Origin: UBA6398 sp963660485
GTDB lineage: Bacteria > Bacteroidota > Bacteroidia > Bacteroidales > Bacteroidaceae
Reading direction: 5' to 3'
NCBI GenBank assembly: GCA_963660485.1
Contig: CAVKYH010000001.1
Span: forward strand, 62,001-126,000
DNA: 64,000 nucleotides
This document shows positions 1 to 7,956 of the stretch, one piece after another (positions within the stretch are counted from its first letter, which is position 1; each line of letters starts with the position of its first letter). The notes beneath the pieces were generated by a model that was not told where the DNA came from, ran no database searches, and saw only the letters and a list, made by a program, of their open reading frames with translations. A program made the position numbers and the translations under genes.

Positions 1-2
1 GA

Positions 3-794
3 TTTACCATTAGTGATGCTTTCGGACGTGCCGACGACACTCTCACCCTTGCGGCGCGAAGCATTGCAGAAATCATTACTACCCACGGGAAGATAAACCT
101 TGATTTCAACGATGTGTGTACTGTGTTGCGCAATGGCGGTGTAGCGATAATGAGTACTGGTACTGGTGAAGGTGAATTCCGTGTTAAAGGGGCAATTGAT
201 GATGCGCTCAATTCTCCGTTGCTCAACAACAATGATATTTTTGATGCAAAGAAAGTTTTGCTTTATATCTATTGTTCTGAAAAGCCCGAAGACACCATCA
301 CTATGGAAGAAATGAACGAGGTGCACGACTTTATGAGTAAATTCGGCAGGAACTTCGAGGTAAAATGGGGTATAGCTTTCGACCCGTCGCTTGGCAAACA
401 AGTGAAAATTACTGTGCTTGCTTCGGGCTTCGGTCTTAACGATGTGCCATACATGGAAGAATATCTCCGCCGTACAGGAGAAAGCGATTCGGAACGTGCG
501 GCTCAAGTTGCAGAGGAAGAAGAGAAGAAAGCCGAACGCCGTAAGAAATTTGGCTATGGAGAAACCAACCGCGAGGGTTCTTACCGTCGTCCTCATCACG
601 TATTCCGGTTCAATGATGTGGATATAGATAATGACGATATCATATCTATGGTGGAACAAACTCCTACCGTAAACCGCAGCAGCGCAATGTTGCGCCGCAT
701 ATATGAAAAAAACTACGGCGGAGCTCCTATGGAAATTTCCCAAGAAGAGACCTCTGCACAAAAAACTCAAGGAACAATAACATTCAATAGCTAA
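3..794 (+). CDS. ftsZ: Cell division protein FtsZ, C-terminal part (5' end outside window)
   Basis: FtsZ is the tubulin-like GTPase that forms the cytokinetic ring. The frame is open from the window edge, so the N-terminal GTP-binding half is missing and about 263 codons remain. They begin in the helix before the C-terminal domain (DDTLTLAARSIAEI) and run through LNFNDV-like residues and the MSTGTGEGE segment typical of FtsZ. The tubulin-C-like domain follows (KVLLYIYCSE, FDPSLGKQVKITVLASGF). A charged, disordered tail rich in Glu, Lys and Arg comes next, then a short C-terminal stretch (FRFNDVDIDNDDIISMVE) similar to tails of other Bacteroidota FtsZ. An internal ATG at 114 is not the start. 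The gene is followed 4 bases later by a YqeY gene, an order common in this phylum. Confidence 0.95.
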   Translation, partial: FTISDAFGRADDTLTLAARSIAEIITTHGKINLDFNDVCTVLRNGGVAIMSTGTGEGEFRVKGAIDDALNSPLLNNNDIFDAKKVLLYIYCSEKPEDTITMEEMNEVHDFMSKFGRNFEVKWGIAFDPSLGKQVKITVLASGFGLNDVPYMEEYLRRTGESDSERAAQVAEEEEKKAERRKKFGYGETNREGSYRRPHHVFRFNDVDIDNDDIISMVEQTPTVNRSSAMLRRIYEKNYGGAPMEISQEETSAQKTQGTITFNS

Positions 795-798
795 AACA

Positions 799-1248
799 AT
801 GGCACTATTCGACCAAATAAGTAAGGACATAATGGCTGCAATGAAAGCGCACGACAAGGTGCGCCTCGAAGCATTGCGCAACATCAAAAAGAACTTTATT
901 GAGGCAAAAACGGCTCCCGGTGCAAACGATGAGTTGCCCGATGACAAGGCTCTGAAAATTCTTGCAAAACTTGCAAAGCAGGGCAAGGATACGGCTGCGT
1001 TGTATCGCCAGCAAAACCGTCCCGACCTTGCCGAAGAGGAAGAAGCACAGGCAAATGTGATAGAGGAATATATGCCCAAGCCTCTCTCAGACGAGGAAAT
1101 CGAGAAAGAAGTAAAGGCGATTGTGGAGCAGACCGGTGCAAGTTCCATGCGTGATATGGGAAAGGTCATGGGCATTGCGTCGAAAACTCTTGCCGGAAAA
1201 GCCGATGGCAAAAAGATTTCCGATATTGTGAAGAAGCTTCTCGCTTAA
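799..1248 (+). CDS. GatB/YqeY domain-containing protein
   Basis: A 149-residue protein of the YqeY family, which is related to the tail domain of the GatB amidotransferase subunit and to a glutaminyl-tRNA synthetase domain. The N-terminal helical part (FDQISKDIMAAMKAHDKVRLEAL) and the C-terminal helical bundle (DMGKVMGIASKTLAGKADGKKIS) match the family in order and length. The precise role is unsettled; a link to tRNA or amidotransferase function is usually suggested. It starts 4 bases after the ftsZ stop and so is probably read from the ftsZ transcript. A strong intrinsic terminator follows at 1273-1306. Confidence 0.93.
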   Translation: MALFDQISKDIMAAMKAHDKVRLEALRNIKKNFIEAKTAPGANDELPDDKALKILAKLAKQGKDTAALYRQQNRPDLAEEEEAQANVIEEYMPKPLSDEEIEKEVKAIVEQTGASSMRDMGKVMGIASKTLAGKADGKKISDIVKKLLA

Positions 1249-1272
1249 CCACAAGGGGAATCGTTATGATAC

Positions 1273-1306
1273 ACCGCCCTGCAATATAAATGCGGGGCGG
1301 TTTTTT
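1273..1306 (+). terminator. Rho-independent terminator after ftsZ-yqeY
   Basis: An 11-bp stem (ACCGCCCTGCA pairing with TGCGGGGCGGT, one G-U pair) closes a 7-base loop and is followed by six T. It lies 24 bases after the YqeY stop and ends the division-gene transcript. Confidence 0.9.
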
Positions 1307-1527
1307 GTGCTTGCAAGCGATGTGGTGCAATGCAAAATGCTCTTTTTTGCCGCTTTTTTGCGCCAGAAAACGCCTAATATTTGACTTTGCTTCGATTTTC
1401 TTGGGATTTGCTTTGCGCGTATTGCATTTTTTTTCTACATTCGTAGTTACTAAGCGTTGGGAAAGCGGGTTTTGGTGCAGCGCGTCCCAATATTAAAAAC
1501 AATACTAACCATTAAAATTTTCCGACC

Positions 1528-2991
1528 ATGGACGAAGAATCCAACCAACTGACAGGGAGTTTGCGTATCAGCAAACTCGTAGAATTTCTAATTGCTTTGG
1601 CTATCACCGTTATCGTATGGAATTTGCCTTCATCGGTATTTGGTATCGACGGGCTTACGGTAGTGCAACAACGAGTTATAGCCATTTTTGTTTTTGCCAC
1701 CATTATGTGGCTCACCGAATCCATTCCCGCTTGGGCAACATCGCTTTCTATCATAACGATAATGCTGCTCACGCTTTCAAACAACAGTTTCGCGTTTTTC
1801 CGGGACGACTCGGGCGGAAACCTTGGCGTTTTGTTGAAGTCGAAAGACATCATGGCTACGTTTGCCGACCCTATAATAATTCTGTTTCTCGGCGGATTTG
1901 TAATGGCAATAGCTGCCACGAAATCCGGTCTTGATTTCCGTTTGGCGCGAACCCTGCTCAAACCGTTCGGGCACGATAGCGAAAAAGTTCTACTTGGTTT
2001 TATTCTTATCACAGGTATATTCTCTATGTTTGTAAGCAACACTGCCACGGCGGCAATGATGCTTACGTTTCTTGCTCCGGTGTTCAAGGCATTGCCGGCA
2101 AACGGAAAAGGACGCATAGCCCTCACTCTTTCCATTCCGGTGGCTGCAAATATCGGCGGTATGGCTACTCCTATCGGCACGCCCCCCAATGCCATCGCGC
2201 TTAAATACCTTAACGACCCCGAGGGTCTCAATCTCGGCATAGGTTTCGGGCAATGGGTAAGTTTCATGCTGCCATATGTTGTTATAATGCTGATAATATC
2301 GTGGTTTTTGCTCAAAAAGTTTTTCCCGTTCAGCAAGAAAACCATTGACTTGGAGATTAACTGCTCCGTGCAGCGCAACTGGCGCACGGTGGTTGTGGGA
2401 ATCACGTTTGTGGCAACCATTCTGCTATGGATGTTCGACAAACTTACAGGCATTGATGCCAATACTGTGGCAATGATACCCATGGGAGTTTTTGCCATAA
2501 CGGGAGTAATTACCGCGCGCGACCTTGAAAAAATCAACTGGAGTGTGATATGGATGGTAGCAGGTGGCTTTGCCCTCGGCCTTGGTCTCAAAGATTCCGG
2601 TCTTGCCGACGTTGCCATCGAGTCGATACCGTTTGGCAATTGGTCGCCGCTGATTATTATTCTGACCTCCACGCTCATTTGCTATCTGCTCTCCAATTTT
2701 ATTTCCAATACAGCCACAGCCGCGCTCCTCATTCCTATTCTCGCCACCGTGTGTAGCGGTATGGGCGATTCGCTCAAGGGCGGCGGCTCCACCTTAATGA
2801 TTATCGGCGTGGCAATAGCTGCATCTTCGGCTATGTGTCTGCCTATCAGTACTCCTCCCAATGCTATCGCACATTCCACAGGCCTCGTTAAGCAAAACGA
2901 AATGCTCAAAATAGGAATCATTGTGGGCATTATTTCCCTTTTGCTGGGATATGGAGTGCTCTATCTTGCAAGTACATTCCATTTGATTTGA
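1528..2991 (+). CDS. SLC13/DASS family sodium:anion symporter
   Basis: A 487-residue inner-membrane carrier of the divalent anion:Na+ symporter family (VcINDY/SLC13 type), expected to import C4-dicarboxylates or similar anions with sodium. Two SNT motifs, near residues 169 (VSNTATAAM) and 393 (ISNTATAAL), mark the two inverted repeats that bind substrate and sodium; each is followed further on by a Pro-rich TPIGTPPNAIA or PISTPPNAIA turn. About a dozen hydrophobic segments cover the whole length. The exact substrate cannot be read from sequence. The gene stands alone; a 280-base leader with no clear TAnnTTTG box precedes it. Start ATG 1528 gives the usual short soluble N-terminus. Confidence 0.92.
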   Translation: MDEESNQLTGSLRISKLVEFLIALAITVIVWNLPSSVFGIDGLTVVQQRVIAIFVFATIMWLTESIPAWATSLSIITIMLLTLSNNSFAFFRDDSGGNLGVLLKSKDIMATFADPIIILFLGGFVMAIAATKSGLDFRLARTLLKPFGHDSEKVLLGFILITGIFSMFVSNTATAAMMLTFLAPVFKALPANGKGRIALTLSIPVAANIGGMATPIGTPPNAIALKYLNDPEGLNLGIGFGQWVSFMLPYVVIMLIISWFLLKKFFPFSKKTIDLEINCSVQRNWRTVVVGITFVATILLWMFDKLTGIDANTVAMIPMGVFAITGVITARDLEKINWSVIWMVAGGFALGLGLKDSGLADVAIESIPFGNWSPLIIILTSTLICYLLSNFISNTATAALLIPILATVCSGMGDSLKGGGSTLMIIGVAIAASSAMCLPISTPPNAIAHSTGLVKQNEMLKIGIIVGIISLLLGYGVLYLASTFHLI

Positions 2992-2993
2992 TA

Positions 2994-3020
2994 TCACGAA
3001 AAGCCCAACGGCTTTCGTGA
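2994..3020 (+). terminator. Hairpin just after the SLC13 gene
   Basis: TCACGAAAAGCC pairs with GGCTTTCGTGA (one bulged A) three bases after the stop codon. No T-run follows, so termination may depend on the larger repeat hairpin at 3029-3077 or on another mechanism. Confidence 0.4.
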
Positions 3021-3028
3021 AAACCAAT

Positions 3029-3077
3029 AAGGCATCTTGTTAAAACGATATCAGTTCTCGTTTCAACAAGATGCCTT
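3029..3077. repeat. Palindromic repeat copy 1 (outer-arm hairpin)
   Basis: Two 20-base arms, starting AAGGCATCTTGTT and ending AACAAGATGCCTT, pair almost perfectly (one G-U) around a 9-base loop containing TATCAG. The GGCATCT/AGATGCC tips match the outer arms of the repeat family found at about 16 places in the window. This copy lacks the GTCTGAC and 32-base modules. Confidence 0.75.
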
Positions 3078-3146
3078 AATTGTAAAAACACTATTTCTTG
3101 TAGCCGCGCGTGCAACCCTTGCCGTTGGTTCAAGGAGCACAAGGAA

Positions 3147-3349
3147 CGTTTTTTCAGCACTTTTTCGCCGTTCACAATACATAAACCTTTGGGCAAAGCC
3201 TCGAAGTCATCACCCCCGCGCCTACCGTATATAGAATATATGCCCCTACCAGGATTTTCTTTCTTGGCTTCGGCTGCAATATCCCTGATATAGGTTGGAA
3301 TATCATAGTCTTCGATAGCCTTTATAAGCCCTATTCCTGCAAATAAATT
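3147..3349 (-). pseudogene. Relic of a secreted-protein gene (C-terminal fragment only)
   Basis: Read on the minus strand, an open stretch following a stop at 3350-3352 encodes NLFAGIGLIKAIEDYDIP, then IYSIYGRRGGDDFEALPKG and LCIVNGEKVLKK. The end closely resembles the tail of the BspA-like protein at 7957-9504 (IYTLDGVRL..LPRGIYIVNGKKVVKK). That tail type is common at the ends of secreted Bacteroidales proteins. No start codon, signal peptide or upstream domain is present, and the normal stop after the Lys pair is lost, so the frame runs on into repeat DNA. I read it as the decayed 3' end of a surface-protein gene. Why the rest was lost is not visible. Confidence 0.6.
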
Positions 3350-3480
3350 TCAATTGTCAGCATTTATGAATGATACGAGCAATTTTTAAGGCGAAAAAGA
3401 CTATTTATAAACTCATGCCGTAACCACAAATACGCTTCCCGAAATGCCTATGTCCCATACAGTTTTTCCCACAACGATTT

Positions 3481-3597
3481 ATTGCAAAAACGATGTCAGA
3501 CATTGTTTTTTACGATATCAGACATCGTAAAATACGAGGTCAGACCTAATTTAAATTCCGGGCCACCAAATTTAAATTAGATGCGTCGGAGTTTTCG
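3481..3597. repeat. Palindromic repeat copy 2 (composite)
   Basis: It combines both repeat classes. First come two class-2 units (GATGTCAGACATTG and GATATCAGACATCG), then a class-1 unit (GAGGTCAGACCTAA). A TTTAAA linker and the half palindrome AATTTAAATTAGATGCGTCGG-type module follow. It lies in the gene-poor stretch between the SLC13 gene and tRNA-Tyr. Confidence 0.85.
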
Positions 3598-3802
3598 CGC
3601 CGCCCAATCCCGCTTCTCCGCCGTCAACTCCTGTTTTTCGCGCCGCCGAATTCCATTAAAAATCCTTCCAACTATTCCCTAAAAATACCAGACATCATAG
3701 CGATAACATTAGACTTTGCAGCGATAGCATCATATTTTGCTGCAAAATACATCGAACCTTTTTGCGAAAAGGACAAATGTCATGGGAAAAAGAAAGACAA
3801 AC
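3598..3802. other. Gene-free stretch with degenerate repeat-like words
   Basis: No convincing gene is present. Words such as CCAGACATCATAGCGATA and GCAGCGATAGCATCATATT look like decayed versions of the neighbouring CAGACATC and GCGATA repeat units. The first third is GC-rich (CGCGCCGCC twice), unlike the AT-rich remainder. Confidence 0.4.
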
Positions 3803-3833
3803 AAAAAAGTCTGCTGGGATTTCCAACAGACTT
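3803..3833 (-). terminator. Terminator of tRNA-Tyr
   Basis: On the minus strand AAGTCTGTTGG pairs with CCAGCAGACTT (one G-U pair) around a 5-base loop and is followed by a run of T. It starts 6 bases beyond the tRNA 3' end, so it ends the tRNA transcript. Confidence 0.85.
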
Positions 3834-3838
3834 TCTTG

Positions 3839-3921
3839 TGGGCAAAGATGGATTCGAACCACCGAAGACGAACGTCAGCAGATTTACAGTCTGCCCCATT
3901 TGGCCACTCTGGAATTTGCCC
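3839..3921 (-). tRNA. tRNA-Tyr (anticodon GTA)
   Basis: An 83-base class II tRNA. The acceptor arms GGGCAAA and TTTGCCC pair fully, with A as discriminator. The anticodon stem-loop reads CAGACTGTAAATCTG, giving GTA for tyrosine. A long variable arm (CTGACGTTCGTCTTCG region) and the T-loop GGTTCGAATCC are present. CCA is not encoded. It lies 14 bases beyond the ribH stop on the same strand and may share its transcript. Confidence 0.95.
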
Positions 3922-3935
3922 TTATCTCCAGATAA

Positions 3936-4427
3936 TTATTTATACTTTTGGGCGAAAGCTATCATCTTCAAAGCCGTGATAGCGTACTCATCGCCTTTAT
4001 TTCCAAGTATTCCGCCCGATCTTTCTTCTGCCTGCTCCTGACTGTTCGTGGTGAGCAATCCGAATATTACGGGCACATTTTCTTCTACATTAAGTTTTGA
4101 AATACCACTGCTTACTGCCTGGCAAATATAATCGAAATGAGGAGTGTCGCCTCGAATTACACAACCGATAGCAATCACTGCATCTACGTCGTGCTTCTTT
4201 ACCATTTGCGAGCACCCGAATATCAGTTCAAAACTGCCTGGCACAATCTCCACCACAACGTCTTTCGCATCAACTCCATTGGATATCAGAGTCTCTTTTG
4301 CGCCGTTTAGGAGGGCTTTTGTGATATTTTCATTCCACTCGCTTGCTACAATACCTACCCGCATGCCCTTGCCTGAAGGAACGGGAGCCATATCGCTATC
4401 GCTAAGTTGGAATGCGTTGCTTGACAT
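3936..4427 (-). CDS. ribH: 6,7-dimethyl-8-ribityllumazine synthase
   Basis: RibH joins the pyrimidine intermediate to 3,4-dihydroxy-2-butanone 4-phosphate in the penultimate step of riboflavin synthesis and forms cytosolic 5- or 10-subunit shells. The 163-residue protein shows the family blocks RVGIVASEWNENIT, VPGSFEL, the ribityl-binding GCVIRGDTPHFDYIC with its catalytic histidine, and PVIFGLLTT near the C-terminus. Length is normal. It begins 12 bases after the TPR-protein gene on the same strand. That pairing (TPR then ribH) is common in Bacteroidota, so they probably share the promoter at 5161-5168. Confidence 0.95.
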   Translation of the reverse strand: MSSNAFQLSDSDMAPVPSGKGMRVGIVASEWNENITKALLNGAKETLISNGVDAKDVVVEIVPGSFELIFGCSQMVKKHDVDAVIAIGCVIRGDTPHFDYICQAVSSGISKLNVEENVPVIFGLLTTNSQEQAEERSGGILGNKGDEYAITALKMIAFAQKYK

Positions 4428-4439
4428 CTCTATGTCTTT

Positions 4440-5120
4440 TTATTTCTTTACAGTAGCGCGCTCGATATATTTGTCGATATCTTGCTGCATTGCGCTCTGA
4501 ACATATTTGTCTTTTACTTCCTGATAAAGTTTTATTGCTTCATCAAATTTGTTCTGCGATTCGAGAATTTCGCCGGCCTTTACAAGATATACAGGACTGA
4601 GCGAATTGTTGTCGGCAGTCTTTGCCGCTTTCTTGAATTGCTCCACAGCTTCGTCTTTCTGCCCGAGTGTGGCATAGCAATCGCCTATTGCTCCGATAGC
4701 TTCGGGTTCAATCATTGCATCGCCCGCTGTGCTGTATTCTTTAAGGTATTTGAGAGCCTCTTGGGCCTTACCTGTATTGTAAAGGGCGATACCTGCGTAG
4801 AAATTAGCAAGGTTGCCTGCTTTTGTTCCGCTGTATTGTTTTGCCACGCTTGCGAAGCCAGGGAAACTTGCGCCGTCTCCCGAGATTGCTTTCTGCCAAT
4901 CGGCTTGAGCAAAATACTCCTGACCTTTTGCGAGAACGGTTGACGCTTTTTCTTCCTGGGGAAGCGTTACGAAGTTATGGTATAGCAGACAGCCGCCAAC
5001 AATTACAATGATTGCTGCCAATACTATAAGCAAAGGTTTCTTCTGCTTTATAAGGAATGCTTCTGAACGGCTGATTGCTTCAGACATTTCAGTTGCGTTA
5101 TTATTCTTGGTGATTGCCAT
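4440..5120 (-). CDS. Membrane-anchored tetratricopeptide repeat protein (YfgM-like)
   Basis: A 226-residue protein with a charged cytoplasmic N-terminus, one transmembrane helix at about residues 30-50 (PLLIVLAAIIVIVGGCLLYH) and a helical domain with several TPR-like repeats (FYAGIALYNTGKAQEALKYL, AIGDCYATLGQKDEAVEQF, EILESQNKFDEAIKLY). The layout is that of YfgM-type proteins, which act as periplasm-facing chaperone partners of the Sec translocon in E. coli; the function here is inferred only. First gene of the unit with ribH, preceded by a good TAATTTTG promoter box. Confidence 0.8.
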   Translation of the reverse strand: MAITKNNNATEMSEAISRSEAFLIKQKKPLLIVLAAIIVIVGGCLLYHNFVTLPQEEKASTVLAKGQEYFAQADWQKAISGDGASFPGFASVAKQYSGTKAGNLANFYAGIALYNTGKAQEALKYLKEYSTAGDAMIEPEAIGAIGDCYATLGQKDEAVEQFKKAAKTADNNSLSPVYLVKAGEILESQNKFDEAIKLYQEVKDKYVQSAMQQDIDKYIERATVKK

Positions 5121-5160
5121 GTTTTTTGAAATTCTATCGTTTATTGCTGTTATGCGGGAG

Positions 5161-5168
5161 CAAAATTA
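5161..5168 (-). promoter_or_regulatory. -7 promoter box for TPR-ribH-tRNA unit
   Basis: TAATTTTG on the minus strand fits the Bacteroidota TAnnTTTG consensus, 40 bases before the TPR-protein start. Confidence 0.65.
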
Positions 5169-5263
5169 GCTTTTTAGATTGAATTGGTAAAATTTTATTC
5201 CTACTTTTTTGGCTTTTGTGCGTTTTTCTGTGCTTTTACCCGCTTCAACCTGCGGAAAACAGC

Positions 5264-5271
5264 TAACTTCG
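5264..5271 (+). promoter_or_regulatory. -7 promoter box for recF
   Basis: TAACTTCG differs by one base from TAnnTTTG and lies 21 bases before the recF ATG at 5293. It falls inside the longer open frame that starts at 5209, which argues for the later start. Confidence 0.55.
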
Positions 5272-5292
5272 CACGTTAGAAATGGTGTTTTT

Positions 5293-6390
5293 ATGATACT
5301 TGACAGACTTTCTCTCATAAACTATAAAAATATAGCGGGGGCGGAATTGAAGTTTTCACCAAAGATCAATTGTTTGATAGGAAAAAATGGTGAGGGCAAG
5401 ACAAATGTTCTCGACGCTATATATTATATGTCTTTCTGCCATAGTGCTACCACGAATCTCGACGCTCTTGTGGTGAAACATGGTGAGGATTATATGATGG
5501 TGCAGGGGAATTATGTCAATGACGAGGGCGATTGTTTCGATGTGGCGTGCGGCGTGAAGCCACACAAAAGCAAACGATTTTGCCTGAATAAGAAAGTATA
5601 TAAACGTTTTGCTGAACATATAGGTCTGATACCGCTTGTGATGGTGTCTCCGAATGATGTGGAACTTGTAACGGGCGGTAGTGATGCGCGCAGAAAGTTT
5701 ATGGATATCGTTATCTCGCAATACGATCGGCTCTATCTTGATTCGCTGATAAAATACAACCGCGCCCTAAAACAGAGAAACGTTTTGCTTAAAGCAGATG
5801 CCGAGCCTGATGTTGCCATGCTTGAAATCTATGAGGAAGAAATGGCTGCAGAAGGCGAGAAAATATTTGCCGCGCGACAAATACTTGCCGAAAAACTCAC
5901 GCCTCTCTTTCAAAAATATTATTCGTTGATTTCCGTTGACAAGGAGCGCCCGTCTCTTACATACGTTTCGCATTGTCAGCGCGGTCCTCTCTATGAAACA
6001 ATACGTAATGGGCGGGGAAAGGACAGGATTCTGGGGTATTCTCTCCACGGGGTGCACCGTGATGAGTTGCAGATGTGTCTTGGCGAATACCCGATACGTA
6101 ACGAAGGCTCGCAAGGACAGACTAAATCATTCTTGTTGGCGTTGAAATTCGCACAGTTTGACTTGTTGCGCCATTCCGGAACGGGTAGCGTGCCGCTGTT
6201 GTTGCTTGACGATTTGTTTGACAAGCTTGATGCTTCGCGCGTTTCCCAGATTGTAAATATGGTTGCGGGAAATGATTTCGGTCAGATCTTTATCACAGAT
6301 ACCGATCGTGGGAAACTTTCGCCGATTCTCGAAGCTACGGAACAAGATTATAGGGTGTTTAATGTAACGGGAGGCGAAGTGGTGCTATGA
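5293..6390 (+). CDS. recF: DNA replication and repair protein RecF
   Basis: RecF is an SMC-like ATPase that loads RecA at gaps together with RecO and RecR. The 365-residue product starts with the typical ILDRLSLINYKNI and has Walker A GKNGEGKTN at about residues 29-37. The family block LVMVSPNDVELV comes next. A C-terminal region follows with the signature NEGSQGQTKSF and Walker B LLLLDDLFDKLD near residue 302. An in-frame start at 5209 would add 28 residues absent from RecF proteins and would precede the promoter box, so ATG 5293 is chosen. The stop overlaps the start of the DUF721 gene (ATGA), a linkage often seen with RecF. Confidence 0.95.
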   Translation: MILDRLSLINYKNIAGAELKFSPKINCLIGKNGEGKTNVLDAIYYMSFCHSATTNLDALVVKHGEDYMMVQGNYVNDEGDCFDVACGVKPHKSKRFCLNKKVYKRFAEHIGLIPLVMVSPNDVELVTGGSDARRKFMDIVISQYDRLYLDSLIKYNRALKQRNVLLKADAEPDVAMLEIYEEEMAAEGEKIFAARQILAEKLTPLFQKYYSLISVDKERPSLTYVSHCQRGPLYETIRNGRGKDRILGYSLHGVHRDELQMCLGEYPIRNEGSQGQTKSFLLALKFAQFDLLRHSGTGSVPLLLLDDLFDKLDASRVSQIVNMVAGNDFGQIFITDTDRGKLSPILEATEQDYRVFNVTGGEVVL

Positions 6391-6677
6391 GAAGGCGAAA
6401 AGTGGAAGCTGTGTGCGATGTTGTTCCCGCTCTGTTGCGCGAACTCGGATTGGAAACGCCGCTTAATGAAGCGCGAGCCGTCAATGCGTGGGAGATTGTT
6501 GTTGGCGAACGGGTGGCAAAGGCTACAGGAAACGTGAAAATCTATAACCGCGTGATGTTTGTGGAGGTGGCTTCGCCTGCATTGCGAAACAATCTTTTCA
6601 TGCAGCGCAGTGTGCTCGTGAAGAAGATTAACGATTACGTAAAAGCCGATGTGATTTCCGACATAAGGTTCAAATGA
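6387..6677 (+). CDS. DUF721 (DciA-like) protein
   Basis: A 96-residue member of the DUF721 family. In other bacteria this family includes DciA, which helps load the replicative helicase DnaB. The visible family features are a central NAWEIVVGERVAKAT block and VEVASPALRNNLFMQRS near the end, both with conserved Trp, Ala and Leu positions. It overlaps the recF stop by four bases and is surely co-translated with it, which fits a replication role. Whether this short form acts as a helicase loader is an inference. Confidence 0.85.
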   Translation: MRRRKVEAVCDVVPALLRELGLETPLNEARAVNAWEIVVGERVAKATGNVKIYNRVMFVEVASPALRNNLFMQRSVLVKKINDYVKADVISDIRFK

Positions 6678-6713
6678 AAAATTTGATTTGAGAAATAAGA
6701 CATACAATATAAT

Positions 6714-7790
6714 ATGAATACAATAGGGACTGTTTTCCGACTTACGTCTTTTGGCGAAAGCCATGGCATTGCCGTGGGTGGAGTGATTGATGGCATGCCG
6801 GCGGGTATTGAAGTGGACATGGATTTCATTCAAAGCGAACTGAATCGCCGCCGTCCTGGTCAAAGTGCAATAAGTACGCCGCGTAAGGAATCCGACAAGG
6901 TGGAAATTCTTTCGGGAGTGTTTGAAGGCAAAACTACAGGCATGCCGATTGGGTTTGAGGTGAGAAATGAAAACCAACGTTCCAAGGATTATTCGGAACT
7001 GAAGGATATATTTCGTCCTTCCCACGCCGATTTTACATATTATGAGAAGTATGGTTTGCGCGACTACCGTGGCGGCGGACGCCAAAGCGCACGCGAAACG
7101 ATTGCGCGTGTTGTGGCTGGGGCTTTTGCCAAACTTGCGCTTCGCAAGGTCGGAATAGAGGTGGAGGCTTATACTTCTCAGATAGGCGCTATAGGCATTA
7201 GTCGCAATTATGTTTGGTATTCCATAGAAGATATAGAGAAAAATGCTGTGCGCTGTCCTTGTGCCGATGCTGCATTGAGCATGGAGAACGAAGTGAAACG
7301 TGCGCTTCAAAACGGCGACACAGTTGGTGGCGTTGTGAGTTGTATAATAAAAGGTTGCCCCGCAGGTCTTGGCGAACCTGTCTTTGGGAAATTTCATGCG
7401 GCGCTTGCTTCGGCATGTATGTCGATAAATGCGGCGCGTGGCTTCGAACTTGGCGATGGTTTTGACGCAGCGGCGAAGCACGGCACGCTATATAATGACC
7501 CTTTCATTCCCGACGGGAACGGCGGCATCACAACTGAAACTAATCACAACGGCGGTGTTTTGGGTGGCATCACAGATGGAAATCTTGTTACTTTTCGTGT
7601 GGCATTCAAGCCCGTACCTACGTTGAAAGTTGAGCAGCGTACGGTAGATGTGAACGGAAATCCTACCGTTATTGCCGCACGCGGTCGCCACGACCCTTGT
7701 GTTGTGCCGCGCGCTGTGCCTATTGTGGAGGCTATGGCTGCGATGGTAACGCTCGACTACTTCCTTTTGAGCAGAACAAACCGCATTTGA
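6714..7790 (+). CDS. aroC: Chorismate synthase
   Basis: AroC converts 5-enolpyruvylshikimate-3-phosphate to chorismate, the last step of the shikimate pathway, using reduced FMN. The 358-residue sequence carries all three family signatures: FGESHG near the N-terminus with a catalytic histidine, the middle RDYRGGGRQSARET block, and the C-terminal GRHDPCVVPRAVPIVEA. Length matches the family. It follows the DUF721 gene by 36 bases on the same strand and may be read with recF. A second shikimate gene, aroE, lies far away at 54628-55380. Confidence 0.96.
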   Translation: MNTIGTVFRLTSFGESHGIAVGGVIDGMPAGIEVDMDFIQSELNRRRPGQSAISTPRKESDKVEILSGVFEGKTTGMPIGFEVRNENQRSKDYSELKDIFRPSHADFTYYEKYGLRDYRGGGRQSARETIARVVAGAFAKLALRKVGIEVEAYTSQIGAIGISRNYVWYSIEDIEKNAVRCPCADAALSMENEVKRALQNGDTVGGVVSCIIKGCPAGLGEPVFGKFHAALASACMSINAARGFELGDGFDAAAKHGTLYNDPFIPDGNGGITTETNHNGGVLGGITDGNLVTFRVAFKPVPTLKVEQRTVDVNGNPTVIAARGRHDPCVVPRAVPIVEAMAAMVTLDYFLLSRTNRI

Positions 7791-7902
7791 GTGCAGTTTA
7801 ATTGCTAGCAAATACTTAGAGTTCTGTAAATAGAATAATAATGTCTCAGTAGGGAGGTATTGCATGCATTCCTACGATTAACAGAAATACCAAAGTCGTA
7901 AC

Positions 7903-7938
7903 AACAACAGGGTGCGTCATAAAGCGCACCCTGTTGTT
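7903..7938. terminator. Bidirectional terminator between aroC and the BspA-like gene
   Basis: AACAACAGGGTGCG pairs perfectly with CGCACCCTGTTGTT (14 bp) around an 8-base loop. It separates convergent genes, 19 bases from the end of the minus-strand gene. T-rich sequence follows on both sides but no long T-run. Confidence 0.8.
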
Positions 7939-7956
7939 ATATTTGTGTTGCCGGCG

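Noticed and set aside
1290..1496. Small plus-strand gene before the SLC13 gene
   Set aside because: It starts inside the terminator hairpin, has unusual composition and no family pattern.
3481..3597. CRISPR-like spacing of GTCTGAC/CAGAC units
   Set aside because: The units are only 11 bases, the stretches between them are conserved TTTAAA linkers and not unique spacers, and no cas gene is in the window.
5209..5292. Upstream ATG for recF
   Set aside because: It would add 28 residues not found in RecF and would start before the promoter box; ATG 5293 gives the standard N-terminus.
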